A DNA stretch of 11,622 nt from Clostridiales bacterium (GTDB lineage Bacteria > Bacillota > Clostridia > Oscillospirales > Butyricicoccaceae). Of this stretch, positions 1 through 6,461 are shown in pieces (position 1 is the stretch's first letter; each line of letters starts with the position of its first letter). The DNA lies in contig JAHZFK010000039.1 in assembly GCA_019421385.1 (NCBI GenBank), positions 1 through 11,622 on the forward strand, given 5' to 3'. Made by a program: the position numbers and the translations under genes. Under the pieces are notes generated by a model. That model worked only from the letters and a program-made list of their open reading frames with translations, did not search any database and was not told the DNA's origin.

Positions 1-93
1 GGCATGGATTCTTATAAAATCGAAATCAGATACCATGAGGCCGGGCCGCTCTTTTTGTGTGTCCGGCCTTATTCATGTGATTTTGACTGAAAA

Positions 94-123
94 ATTTATC
101 ATGGATAAATCGCAAATTTTTTT
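94..123 (+). terminator. Possible weak rho-independent terminator
   Basis: A perfect 7-bp inverted repeat (ATTTATC at 94-100, GATAAAT at 104-110) with a 3-base loop is followed by seven T at 117-123. The stem is all A/T apart from one pair, so it would be weak. It would end transcription from an upstream gene of the element lying left of the window. No gene is evident between 1 and 209. Confidence 0.3.
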
Positions 124-132
124 GATTAGCAG

Positions 133-161
133 CGGACAAGTGGGAACCAGAGCGTTATAAT
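133..161 (+). promoter_or_regulatory. Candidate sigma-A promoter for xis-int
   Basis: A perfect TATAAT at 156-161 lies 17 bases after CGGACA (133-138), a 4/6 match to the -35 consensus. The start codon of the excisionase gene is about 40 bases beyond the expected transcription start, with a clear AAAGGAGG ribosome site at 198-205. The -10 box is convincing and the -35 is weak, so an activator or a leaky promoter is possible. Confidence 0.45.
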
Positions 162-209
162 AATGGTGGAAGTCATAATACATTTTGTCGGCTGCGGAAA
201 GGAGGACAA

Positions 210-416
210 ATGGATCAGGCTGCAAAATGTACGCAAAGAGATACCCCAAAGTCAAGGACCTACACAGTTGAAGATGTGGCCGCTATGCTGAATATCGGCC
301 GTACTTCTGCTTATAACCTTGTAAAAGAGGGGCATTTCAAGACCGTTCGAGTTGGTAATGCCATACGAATTTCCAAAAAATCATTTGACGAATGGTTAGA
401 TGCTTTAGTCCTCTAA
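210..416 (+). CDS. xis: Excisionase-family DNA-binding protein
   Basis: This is a 68-residue protein with a winged helix-turn-helix of the excisionase/MerR-like type at about residues 17-65. The recognisable run is YTVEDVAAMLNIGRTSAYNLV, then a wing with RVGNAIRISKKSFDEWL. Proteins of this family bind and bend DNA at the attachment sites of integrative elements, favour excision over integration, and may also affect int expression. The start at 210 has a strong AAAGGAGG four to five bases upstream. It lies 19 bases before the integrase gene and both read the same way, so they are probably cotranscribed. The pairing with a Tn916-type integrase supports the role. A plain helix-turn-helix regulator is the alternative. 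The excisionase label rests on family resemblance and position, not on a diagnostic residue. Confidence 0.8.
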   Translation: MDQAAKCTQRDTPKSRTYTVEDVAAMLNIGRTSAYNLVKEGHFKTVRVGNAIRISKKSFDEWLDALVL

Positions 417-435
417 CCGGAAAGGAAGATCGTAT

Positions 436-1836
436 ATGGCATCCATTATCAAACGTAAAAAAGCATATTCTGTTGTTTATAATTATACTGACGAAAACGG
501 AAATACCAAGCAGAAATGGGAAACATGGCATACCCATAAAGAAGCCCTGAAACGGAAAGCGGAGATTGAAAACCAGCAAAATAACGGTACATTTCTTCCT
601 CCGAACAATCAGAAGTTATCTGATTTTCTCTATGATTTTGTTTCCACTTATGGGGCAAAGAAATGGGGCGTTTCCATGTATGACAGCCAGACGGCCTTGA
701 TTGCCAACTATATCAATCCGATTATCGGCGATTTGGAAGTGCAGGCAATCAATCCCCGTGTCGTGGATAAGTACATTCAGACCCTTCAAAAGACGCCTTC
801 TGTTTCCAGGAAGAACCGCAAAGCGCGAACGGAGTTTGTCACGAACCAAACGATTGAAAAAATCATTAAATTGCTTCGATGCGCTTTTAAACAAGCTGTT
901 CGCTGGGAATTGGTCGGTAAAAATCCTTTTGAAAACACCGTGCTTCCTAAGACGGAATACAAGAAGCGGGATATTTGGAATGCAGATACGATTCGGATCG
1001 CATTGGACCAATGCACTGATAATAAGCTGTATATCGCTATGAATCTCGCGTTTGCCTGCTCTCTGCGTATGGGAGAAATCCTTGGTCTGCGGTGGAAGAA
1101 TGTTTTCATTGAGGACGAACACATCATGGCTGACAATGCCTATATCTACATTGACGCAGAGTTGACACGGGCCTCAAAGCAGGCGATTGAAATGCTTGGT
1201 GAAAAAGATATTTATTACATTTTCACCCCGCTCATGCCCAATACCAGCACTCGGCTGATCCTGAAAAAGCCGAAAACGGATTCCAGTATACGCAAGGTCT
1301 GGCTTCCTAAAACACTGGCCTATATCCTTCGTGAGTGGAGAAAAGCGCAGGAGGAATTGAAATCATTTCTCGGTGATGAATACCAGGACTTTGATTTGGT
1401 AGTTGCTCTGCCTAACGGCAGGCCGTGTGAAAATCGGATCATCGAGAAAGAGTTTTCAATCCTGAAAGAGAAGGCTGGGCTGCCTAACGTGGTATTTCAC
1501 TCTCTCAGACATTCCAGCACTACTTACAAGCTGAAGCTCAACCACGGGGATCTGAAGGCCACACAGGGCGATACAGGCCATGCAGAGATTGATATGATTA
1601 CGAAGGTATATGCACATATCCTGGACGAAGATCGCAAGGTGAACGCTCAGAAGTTTGAGAACGCTTTCTATGCGGTCAACAGGGATCTGAAAAATGTGCA
1701 GCCTCCGCAGGAACAGCCAGCGGCACCAACCTTAGACCTCTCCGCACTGATTGAACAGCTTCAAAAATCACCGGAGCTGGCACAAACACTGGCGGCACTG
1801 ATCGGGCAGCAAAATCAGGGGTTGAAAGCGAATTAG
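436..1836 (+). CDS. int: Tyrosine recombinase / integrase of an integrative element
   Basis: This is a 466-residue site-specific recombinase that should integrate and excise the element. The N-terminal part (about 1-50) resembles the arm-binding domain of Tn916-type integrases. Residues about 60-165 form the SAM-like core-binding domain, and about 175-400 the catalytic domain. The catalytic set is visible: R211 (LRMGEILGLRW), a likely K280 in the beta-hairpin, H355 and R358 (HSLRHS), H382 (GHAE) and the nucleophile Y392 (VYAHI). All are intact, so the enzyme is probably active. A Pro/Gln-rich tail after residue 420 extends beyond the usual end. The start has an AAAGGAAG ribosome site. Its stop codon lies inside the first copy of a repeat cluster that may be the attachment site. 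Base composition is more AT-rich than the decarboxylase and butyrate genes, in keeping with acquired DNA. Confidence 0.93.
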   Translation: MASIIKRKKAYSVVYNYTDENGNTKQKWETWHTHKEALKRKAEIENQQNNGTFLPPNNQKLSDFLYDFVSTYGAKKWGVSMYDSQTALIANYINPIIGDLEVQAINPRVVDKYIQTLQKTPSVSRKNRKARTEFVTNQTIEKIIKLLRCAFKQAVRWELVGKNPFENTVLPKTEYKKRDIWNADTIRIALDQCTDNKLYIAMNLAFACSLRMGEILGLRWKNVFIEDEHIMADNAYIYIDAELTRASKQAIEMLGEKDIYYIFTPLMPNTSTRLILKKPKTDSSIRKVWLPKTLAYILREWRKAQEELKSFLGDEYQDFDLVVALPNGRPCENRIIEKEFSILKEKAGLPNVVFHSLRHSSTTYKLKLNHGDLKATQGDTGHAEIDMITKVYAHILDEDRKVNAQKFENAFYAVNRDLKNVQPPQEQPAAPTLDLSALIEQLQKSPELAQTLAALIGQQNQGLKAN

Positions 1837-1895
1837 CAAAAAGCCCATTTTTGTTAGCAAGGACGAGATTTTTGTTCGAGTCCAATTAGCAAAAT
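1833..1895. repeat. Cluster of four TTTTTGTT-type repeats after int
   Basis: Two direct copies of ATTTTTGTT lie at 1847-1855 and 1868-1876, 21 bases apart. Two copies in reverse orientation, TTAGCAAAA, lie at 1833-1841 and 1886-1894. TTAGCAA itself occurs three times, at 1833, 1854 and 1886, spaced 21 and 32 bases, close to two and three DNA turns. The first pair can also form an AT-rich hairpin right on the int stop codon (1834-1842 with 1848-1856). Phased repeats beside an integrase gene suggest integrase binding sites. That role is inferred. Confidence 0.55.
1868..1895. other. Candidate att core site with tRNA T-arm-like spacer
   Basis: Inverted arms ATTTTTGTT (1868-1876) and TTAGCAAAA (1886-1894) flank a 9-base spacer, CGAGTCCAA. 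Inverted arms around a short spacer are the usual layout of a tyrosine-recombinase core site. The segment GTTCGAGTCC at 1874-1883 matches a bacterial tRNA T-loop and the start of its 3' stem. The following AATTAG also appears, on the other strand, at the break of the decayed tRNA (2125-2139). This is a plausible attachment-site relic or attP-like site. Its orientation is opposite to that of the tRNA break, so the two cannot simply be direct attL/attR partners. Confidence 0.4.
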
Positions 1896-1977
1896 ATTCA
1901 TTGTAACTCATAAACAAACAAATCACCTTATATGCGGTATGATGGTTTTAGAGACAAGGGTTCGGATAAACAAGAAA

Positions 1978-2019
1978 CGCCGAAAACCTTGATAAATCAA
2001 GACTTTCGGCGGAGTTTTT
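1978..2019. terminator. Bidirectional terminator between int and tRNA-Arg
   Basis: CGCCGAAA (1978-1985) pairs perfectly with TTTCGGCG (2004-2011). Inside it, CTTGAT (1988-1993) pairs with ATCAAG (1996-2001). On the plus strand the stem is followed by five T at 2015-2019, which would stop int transcription. On the minus strand it starts seven bases after the tRNA CCA end and is followed by a T-rich tract, so it would also end the tRNA transcript. Confidence 0.8.
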
Positions 2020-2095
2020 GGCGTCCCAGAGAGGATTTGAACCTCCGACCCCACGCTTAGGAGGCGTGTGCTCTATCCTGCTGAGCTACTGAGAC
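2019..2095 (-). tRNA. tRNA-Arg (anticodon CCT), intact with encoded CCA
   Basis: Read on the minus strand this is a 77-base tRNA with all four stems. The acceptor GTCTCAG pairs with CTGGGAC, with one T-G wobble at pair 4. The D-stem is GCTC/GAGC. The anticodon stem CACGC/GCGTG encloses a CTCCTAA loop with anticodon CCT. The T-arm is GGAGG, TTCAAAT, CCTCT. The discriminator is G and CCA is encoded at 2021-2019. It decodes AGG arginine codons. It lies between the integrase and a broken tRNA with the same anticodon, so it may be either the host gene or a copy brought by the element. It is likely transcribed from the promoter at 2267-2295, reading through the broken copy. Confidence 0.95.
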
Positions 2096-2130
2096 ATTTG
2101 AATAAATATGAAATTGTATTCCTAATTTAG

Positions 2131-2187
2131 ACTCGAACCATCTACCGCTTAGGAGGCGACCGCTCTATCCAACTGAGCTACGGGGGC
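2131..2187 (-). pseudogene. Decayed tRNA-Arg (CCT), lost 3' end
   Basis: On the minus strand the 5' part of a tRNA is recognisable: acceptor GCCCCCG (2187-2181), D-stem GCTC/GAGC, and an anticodon loop CTCCTAA with CCT. Only six bases, not about ten, separate the anticodon stem from the T-loop TTCGAGT. After GAGTCT the expected 3' T-stem and the CGGGGGC acceptor strand are absent. The sequence instead reads AAATTAGGAATAC. The gene therefore cannot fold as a tRNA. The break resembles the junction left when an integrative element recombines into a tRNA T-arm. The internal deletion suggests that the event is old. It keeps a good promoter upstream. Confidence 0.75.
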
Positions 2188-2266
2188 ATATGAAAAAATG
2201 AGCACGGAAAGAATACGCTCATTTGTCTACATCTGCAAGCAGATGCGCAGCGCAGACTATTTATTT

Positions 2267-2295
2267 ATCTTACTGCATTTGAAAGGAAATGTCAA
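2267..2295 (-). promoter_or_regulatory. tRNA promoter, TTGACA-17-TAAGAT
   Basis: On the minus strand a perfect -35 TTGACA (2295-2290) is followed after 17 bases by TAAGAT (2272-2267). Transcription would run through the decayed tRNA (2187-2131) and then the intact tRNA-Arg (2095-2019), ending at the terminator beyond it. No other promoter is needed for the intact tRNA. Confidence 0.7.
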
Positions 2296-2355
2296 TCAAG
2301 CGGCAGGAGAAAATTGAAACAAAAAGGGATGAAAAACTTTGTGAAAAGAAAAACA

Positions 2356-2384
2356 TTGCGTGTCGAATGAGAACATGCTATGAT
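2356..2384 (+). promoter_or_regulatory. Promoter of the oxaloacetate decarboxylase operon
   Basis: TTGCGT (2356-2361) and TATGAT (2379-2384) are separated by 17 bases. A TG at 2376-2377 makes an extended -10. Transcription would start about 70 bases before the GTG start of the first gene. Confidence 0.65.
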
Positions 2385-2459
2385 ACAATTATGTAAAATG
2401 GGGGAGTAGGTATAGTTTGGCTAAATCCTCTGTTTTTCGGCTATAAGGAGGGTATATTT

Positions 2460-3836
2460 GTGAAACAAATGCATATCACCGAAACTGTGCTTCGAGATGC
2501 ACAGCAGTCGTTGATCGCAACCCGTATGCCGTTTGATGACTTTGAAGCTGTGCTGGATGAAATGGATCGAGCCGGCTATCATTCTATCGAATGCTGGGGC
2601 GGTGCGACCTTCGACAGCTGCCTGCGTTATCTGAACGAAGACCCATGGGAGCGTTTGCGAAAAATCAAGTCGCACATGAAAAACACCAAGCTGCAAATGC
2701 TGCTGCGTGGACAGAATTTGCTGGGATATCGTCATTATTCGGATGATACGGTACGCCGATTTGTGCGGAAGAGTATAGAAAACGGTATGGATATCATCCG
2801 TATTTTCGATGCGCTCAACGATCTGCGCAATATTGAGACTGCGGTGGACGAGTGCCTCAAGGCAGGCGGACATGCGCAGGGCTGCATCTGCTATACGCTC
2901 AGCCCGATTCACAATCTGGATATGTTTGTCTCGCTGGGCAAGCAGATCGAGCAGATGGGTTGCAACTCGCTGTGTATTAAGGATATGGCGGGTATCATGT
3001 CGCCGCAGGAGTGTTATGATTTGGTAACCGCGCTGCGGCAGAACATCCGGCTGCCGATTTATGTGCATACGCACGCCACGACGGGGCTGGGCTATATGAC
3101 CTACCTCAAAGCGGCCGAAGCGGGCGCGGCGGGCATCGACTGCGCGACCTCTTGCTTCTCGGGCGGCACTAGCCAGCCCGCGACCGAGTCGATTGTTTAT
3201 GCGCTGACGCAAATGGGCTTCGATTGTGGCATCAATGCACAGGAACTCAATCGGATCAACAGTTTCTTCCTGCCGGTCAAGGAAAAGTTCTCGGAAAACG
3301 GCATGTTTGACCCGTATGTGTTGTCCACCAAGACCGATGCGCTCATTTATCAGATTCCGGGCGGTATGCTGTCAAATCTGGTGGCGCAGCTCAAAGCACA
3401 GAACGCAATTGACAAGCTGGATGCCGTGCTCGACGAGACGCCGCGCGTGCGCGCGGATTTGGGCTATCCGCCGCTGGTCACGCCGCTCAGCCAGATGGTT
3501 GGCGTACAGGCAACGGTGAACGTGCTGCTGGGTGAACGGTATAAGTCCATCGGTAAGGAGATTAAGTGCTATATCAGGGGTGAATACGGAAAAGCCCCCG
3601 GCACAATCAATCCGGAGCTGGCCAAAAAGGTGCTGGGGGATGAGCAGCCCATGACCGGACGCTATGCGGAGACGCTGGAAGCCGAGTTTGAGGTTGCCAA
3701 GTCGTATCTGGGCGACCGTGCGCGCTGCGATGAAGACGTGCTTTCGTTCATCGCGTTCCCGCAGCAGGCGGAACAGTTCTTTGACCGTCGTCAAAAAACC
3801 TTTACGGCAAGCTATTCGTTTAAGGAGGTCGGCTGA
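2460..3836 (+). CDS. oadA: Oxaloacetate decarboxylase alpha subunit (carboxyltransferase only)
   Basis: This 458-residue cytoplasmic enzyme transfers the carboxyl group of oxaloacetate to biotin on a carrier protein, leaving pyruvate. The HMGL-like TIM-barrel carboxyltransferase domain fills about residues 1-270, and the conserved PYC/OADA domain follows. The metal site and the reactive lysine are visible: D13 (LRDAQQS), K174 (IKDMAG), H203 and H205 (VHTHATTG). They line up with D17, K178, H207 and H209 of the Vibrio enzyme, as I recall it. Full OadA proteins are about 590 residues and end in a biotinyl domain. That domain is absent here and is encoded two genes downstream. The GTG start is chosen because AAGGAGGG at 2445-2452 sits seven bases upstream; the ATG three codons later is the alternative. 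It is the first gene of the operon. Pyruvate carboxylase subunit B is related, but the membrane beta subunit in the operon argues for the decarboxylase. Confidence 0.9.
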   Translation: MKQMHITETVLRDAQQSLIATRMPFDDFEAVLDEMDRAGYHSIECWGGATFDSCLRYLNEDPWERLRKIKSHMKNTKLQMLLRGQNLLGYRHYSDDTVRRFVRKSIENGMDIIRIFDALNDLRNIETAVDECLKAGGHAQGCICYTLSPIHNLDMFVSLGKQIEQMGCNSLCIKDMAGIMSPQECYDLVTALRQNIRLPIYVHTHATTGLGYMTYLKAAEAGAAGIDCATSCFSGGTSQPATESIVYALTQMGFDCGINAQELNRINSFFLPVKEKFSENGMFDPYVLSTKTDALIYQIPGGMLSNLVAQLKAQNAIDKLDAVLDETPRVRADLGYPPLVTPLSQMVGVQATVNVLLGERYKSIGKEIKCYIRGEYGKAPGTINPELAKKVLGDEQPMTGRYAETLEAEFEVAKSYLGDRARCDEDVLSFIAFPQQAEQFFDRRQKTFTASYSFKEVG

Positions 3837-3838
3837 TT

Positions 3839-4165
3839 ATGGTTCGAGATCCGCTGAGCCAGTTGGATGCGCTGGTCGTAGCGTTATCCGGTTTTGTCAT
3901 CGTGTTTCTCATGCTTGCGCTGCTGTGGGGGGTCATTCTGGTGATTTCCCGCGTGGTTTCCGGCGTGGAGCATCATCAAGTGCCTGTCATGTCTGCCCCC
4001 GCACCTGCATCTTCACCGACGCGTGCAGCGGCACCGGCGGCGTCACCGCAGGTTGTGCTGGAAGGCATTGACGAGACGCAAGCGGCTTGTGTCATGGCGA
4101 TTGTCAGTCATGAGACGGGCATTCCGCTCGATCAGCTTGTGTTTAAATCCATCAAGGCGGTTTAA
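3839..4165 (+). CDS. oadG: OadG-type small membrane subunit of the decarboxylase
   Basis: This 108-residue protein has one transmembrane helix at about residues 10-36, an Ala/Pro-rich linker at about 48-70, and a conserved C-terminal segment, ETQAACVMAIVSHETG, ending in KSIKAV. This is the layout of OadG and of the delta subunits of sodium-pump decarboxylases. These tether the soluble carboxyltransferase and biotin parts to the membrane beta subunit. It begins two bases after the alpha-subunit stop, with AAGGAGG at 3822-3828 inside the end of that gene. Its own stop codon TAA is part of the ribosome site of the next gene. The sequence is divergent, so the call relies on layout and operon position as much as on motifs. 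Confidence 0.8.
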   Translation: MVRDPLSQLDALVVALSGFVIVFLMLALLWGVILVISRVVSGVEHHQVPVMSAPAPASSPTRAAAPAASPQVVLEGIDETQAACVMAIVSHETGIPLDQLVFKSIKAV

Positions 4166-4179
4166 GGGGGAAGCAAACG

Positions 4180-4569
4180 ATGAAATATATGGTTACGCTG
4201 AATGGAAAACAGTATGAAGTAGAAGTGGAAAAGGGCTCGGTCAGTGCAGTAGCGGTTGGAAACGCACCTGCAGCCCCGGCGGCTCCGGCTGCACCTGCCG
4301 CGGCTCCGGCGGCGAAACCGGCTCCGGCAGCAGCCCCGGCACCTGCCGCACCGGCAGGCGGCGAGATCGTATCCGCTCCGATGCCCGGCACGATTCTGGA
4401 TGTCCGCTGCACGGCAGGACAGGCCGTCAAAGCAGGCGATGTGCTGTTCATTCTGGAAGCCATGAAAATGGAAAACGAAATCTGTGCGCCGCATGACGGT
4501 ACGGTAGGTTCGGTCAGCGTACAGAAGGGCGCGACGGTGGAAACCGGCGCGGCGCTCTGCACGATGTAA
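4180..4569 (+). CDS. Free-standing biotin carboxyl carrier protein of the decarboxylase
   Basis: This 129-residue protein carries biotin between the carboxyltransferase and the membrane subunit. Residues 1-20 form a short beta-rich start (MKYMVTLNGKQYEVEVEKG). Residues about 28-60 are an almost pure Ala/Pro linker, and about 60-129 form the biotinyl domain. The biotinylated lysine is K96 in EAMKME, 33 residues from the C-terminus, as is usual in the family. It supplies the domain missing from the alpha subunit. It resembles the gamma subunits (MmdC/GcdC type) of methylmalonyl-CoA and glutaconyl-CoA decarboxylases. The start has AAGGGGG at 4164-4170, nine bases upstream. Biotinylation needs a host biotin ligase, not seen here. 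Confidence 0.92.
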   Translation: MKYMVTLNGKQYEVEVEKGSVSAVAVGNAPAAPAAPAAPAAAPAAKPAPAAAPAPAAPAGGEIVSAPMPGTILDVRCTAGQAVKAGDVLFILEAMKMENEICAPHDGTVGSVSVQKGATVETGAALCTM

Positions 4570-4585
4570 CGGGAGGCGCACGAAT

Positions 4586-5737
4586 ATGCAATTTTCGTTT
4601 ATCGGTGCGCTGGGGGAGATTCTGTCAGGTTCGGGTTTTGCCGCATTGGCGAATGATCCGCGCAATCTGATTATGATCCTGATCTCCTTTGTGCTGCTTT
4701 ATTTGGGTATTGGCAAAAAATTTGAGCCGCTGCTGCTGATTCCGATCGCATTCGGTATGCTGCTGGCCAACTTTCCGATCACGGGTCTGCTCAATGCGCC
4801 GACCGCTACCTCCAGCCCAGGTATGCTGTGGGTGTTCTATCAGGGCGTTGAACATGCGATTTATCCGTCGATCATTTTCCTCGGTATTGGCGCGATGACC
4901 GACTTCGGTCCGCTGATTGCGCGCCCGTCCTCGCTGCTGCTGGGCGCGGCGGCACAGCTGGGTATCTTTGCGGCGTTCCTACTGGCCTTGGCGCTTGGCT
5001 TCCCGGGTGCAGTGGCCGCGGCTATCGGTATCATCGGCGGTGCAGACGGCCCGACGGCGATTCTGGTTGCTTCGCGTCTGGCGCGCGACTATCTGCCTGC
5101 CATCGCGATTGCCGCGTATTCGTATATGGCGCTCATTCCAATGATTCAGCCGCCGCTCATGCGCCTGCTGACCACCAAGGAGGAGCGCGAGATCAAGATG
5201 GAGCAGCTCCGTCCGGTCTCCAAGACCGAGAAGATCGTATTCCCCATCGCGGTTGCAACTGTGGTCATCCTGCTGATTCCGGATACGGCTCCGCTGATCG
5301 GTATGCTGATGCTGGGCAATCTGCTGCGTGAGTGCGGCGTGACCGAGCGCTTGTCTGATACTGCACAGAACGCACTGTGCAACATCGTGACCATCTTCCT
5401 CGGCCTATCGGTCGGCTGTAAGGCGGTTGCCAGCACGTTCCTGACGTGGGACACCATCAAGATCATTATTCTTGGTCTGATTGCGTTTATGTTCTCCACC
5501 ATCGGCGGCCTGATCTTCGGCAAGATCATGTGCAAGCTGACCGGCGGCAAGGTCAACCCGCTCATCGGTTCGGCAGGCGTATCTGCGGTTCCGATGGCGG
5601 CGCGCGTGGCGCAGGTGGAAGGCCAGAAGGCCAATCCGGCCAACTTCCTGCTGATGCACGCCATGGGTCCGAACGTGGCCGGCGTAATCGGTTCTGCCGT
5701 TGCTGCGGGCTTCATGCTCAAGGTTTTCGGTGCATAA
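4586..5737 (+). CDS. oadB: Na+-pumping decarboxylase beta subunit
   Basis: This 383-residue, very hydrophobic membrane protein has about nine to eleven helices. It decarboxylates carboxybiotin and couples this to sodium export. The family signature GGADGPTAI is at residues 151-159, where D154 corresponds to the essential aspartate known as Asp203 in Klebsiella OadB (assignment by motif). The later motif SAGVSAVPMAARV near residue 330 and the segment HAMGPNVAGVIGSAVAAG at the end are also typical. OadB, MmdB and GcdB are nearly indistinguishable by sequence. The substrate assignment comes from the alpha subunit, which belongs to the oxaloacetate/pyruvate carboxyltransferase family and not to the acyl-CoA type. 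It is the last gene of the operon and is followed by a terminator. GGGAGG at 4571-4576 is nine bases before the start. Confidence 0.93.
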   Translation: MQFSFIGALGEILSGSGFAALANDPRNLIMILISFVLLYLGIGKKFEPLLLIPIAFGMLLANFPITGLLNAPTATSSPGMLWVFYQGVEHAIYPSIIFLGIGAMTDFGPLIARPSSLLLGAAAQLGIFAAFLLALALGFPGAVAAAIGIIGGADGPTAILVASRLARDYLPAIAIAAYSYMALIPMIQPPLMRLLTTKEEREIKMEQLRPVSKTEKIVFPIAVATVVILLIPDTAPLIGMLMLGNLLRECGVTERLSDTAQNALCNIVTIFLGLSVGCKAVASTFLTWDTIKIIILGLIAFMFSTIGGLIFGKIMCKLTGGKVNPLIGSAGVSAVPMAARVAQVEGQKANPANFLLMHAMGPNVAGVIGSAVAAGFMLKVFGA

Positions 5738-5755
5738 GACAACGATTGATAAAGC

Positions 5756-5790
5756 GAAAGGACGTCGGAGATTCGGCGTCCTTTCTTTTT
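5756..5790 (+). terminator. Terminator of the decarboxylase operon
   Basis: A 9-bp stem, GAAAGGACG (5756-5764) with CGTCCTTTC (5777-5785), has a 12-base loop and is followed by five T at 5786-5790. It begins 18 bases after the beta-subunit stop codon. Confidence 0.85.
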
Positions 5791-5827
5791 GCATGTTGAC
5801 ATAAAACCCGAAGGAATCGCCCGATTG

Positions 5828-5855
5828 TTGACAAAAAAACCAGAAATGCTATAAT
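5828..5855 (+). promoter_or_regulatory. Strong promoter of the TetR gene
   Basis: A consensus TTGACA (5828-5833) and a consensus TATAAT (5850-5855) are 16 bases apart, with a TG at 5847-5848 giving an extended -10. Such a promoter should be highly active unless repressed. Self-repression by the TetR protein is plausible, but I see no convincing palindromic operator. Confidence 0.8.
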
Positions 5856-5873
5856 AAAGTAAGAAATGAACGG

Positions 5874-6461
5874 GTGGTCTTTATTGTGCAGGTGTTAAAG
5901 GATGAGCTTCGGCATAAGATTTTGCTGGAAGCGCAGCATTTATTTTTGCAGCGGGGATATGACCGAACCTCTCTGCAAATGATTGCGGATAAGGTCAATA
6001 TCAGCAAGAGCAACTTGTACCATTATTTCAAGAACAAAGAGGAATTGTTTTACGAATTGACCGACGGTGCGGCCGCGGGTCTGAAAAAGCTGATTCTGCG
6101 GTTTAAGGATAAGCGATTTGATCCGCGTACCGGTCAGCGCGAATATCAGGTGCTGCTGACAGAGGAGGTCATTTCGCTGTTGCTGGCGGAAAAGTACGGG
6201 CTGCTGCTCATTATGGAGCAGTCCCACGGCACACGGTATGAGGATCTCCGCAAGAGCATGATAGACATGCTGGCGGCCAAGACTGCGCCGCTGCTGGCGG
6301 ACGAGGACAACAGTCTGCTGATTGCGCAGATCATGGCCCGCAACCTGATCGACGGCACGGTACAGATTCTCAAAAACCGGGTTCGGCCGCGTGAGGTACG
6401 CATGAACCTCAACCGTCTGGTGGAATATCATACCAATGGCATCAATGCGCTGCTCAAGTAA
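5874..6461 (+). CDS. TetR/AcrR-family transcriptional regulator
   Basis: The protein is 195 residues if it starts at GTG 5874. The N-terminal helix-turn-helix is clear at about residues 15-60: ILLEAQHLFLQRGYDRTSLQMIADKVNI, then SKSNLYHYFKNKEELFYEL. The C-terminal ligand-binding part is diverse in this family and gives no hint of the effector. The start is uncertain. GTG at 5874 has no ribosome site and would lie only about a dozen bases after the expected transcription start. GTG at 5886 has GGGTGG at 5872-5877 and would give MQVLKDELRHK, a more usual TetR beginning. It has its own promoter and terminator, so it is a single-gene unit. It follows the decarboxylase operon but nothing shows that it controls it. 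Confidence 0.88.
   Translation: MVFIVQVLKDELRHKILLEAQHLFLQRGYDRTSLQMIADKVNISKSNLYHYFKNKEELFYELTDGAAAGLKKLILRFKDKRFDPRTGQREYQVLLTEEVISLLLAEKYGLLLIMEQSHGTRYEDLRKSMIDMLAAKTAPLLADEDNSLLIAQIMARNLIDGTVQILKNRVRPREVRMNLNRLVEYHTNGINALLK

Larger units (their letters stand above)
2188..2459. other. Intergenic region between tRNA remnant and decarboxylase operon
   Basis: No gene is seen. The region holds two back-to-back promoters (minus strand 2267-2295 for the tRNAs, plus strand 2356-2384 for the decarboxylase operon). A perfect 7-bp inverted repeat, CATCTGC at 2230-2236 with GCAGATG at 2239-2245, would lie in the leader of the tRNA transcript. It has no T-run, so it is not an obvious terminator. Confidence 0.6.

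Noticed and set aside
38..69. Inverted repeat AGGCCGG / CCGGCCT
   Set aside because: The 18-base loop is long, the T-run is inside the loop and not after the stem, and no gene end is nearby.
1..90. Open frame from the left edge to a TGA at 88-90 (ending in YSCDFD)
   Set aside because: Only 29 codons are visible, with an in-frame ATG at 4 but no recognisable family and no ribosome site. It could be the tail of an element gene, but nothing supports it.
2421..3212. A 263-codon open frame on the minus strand opposite oadA
   Set aside because: It lies antisense to a well-supported oadA, has an Arg/His-rich composition and no recognisable domain.
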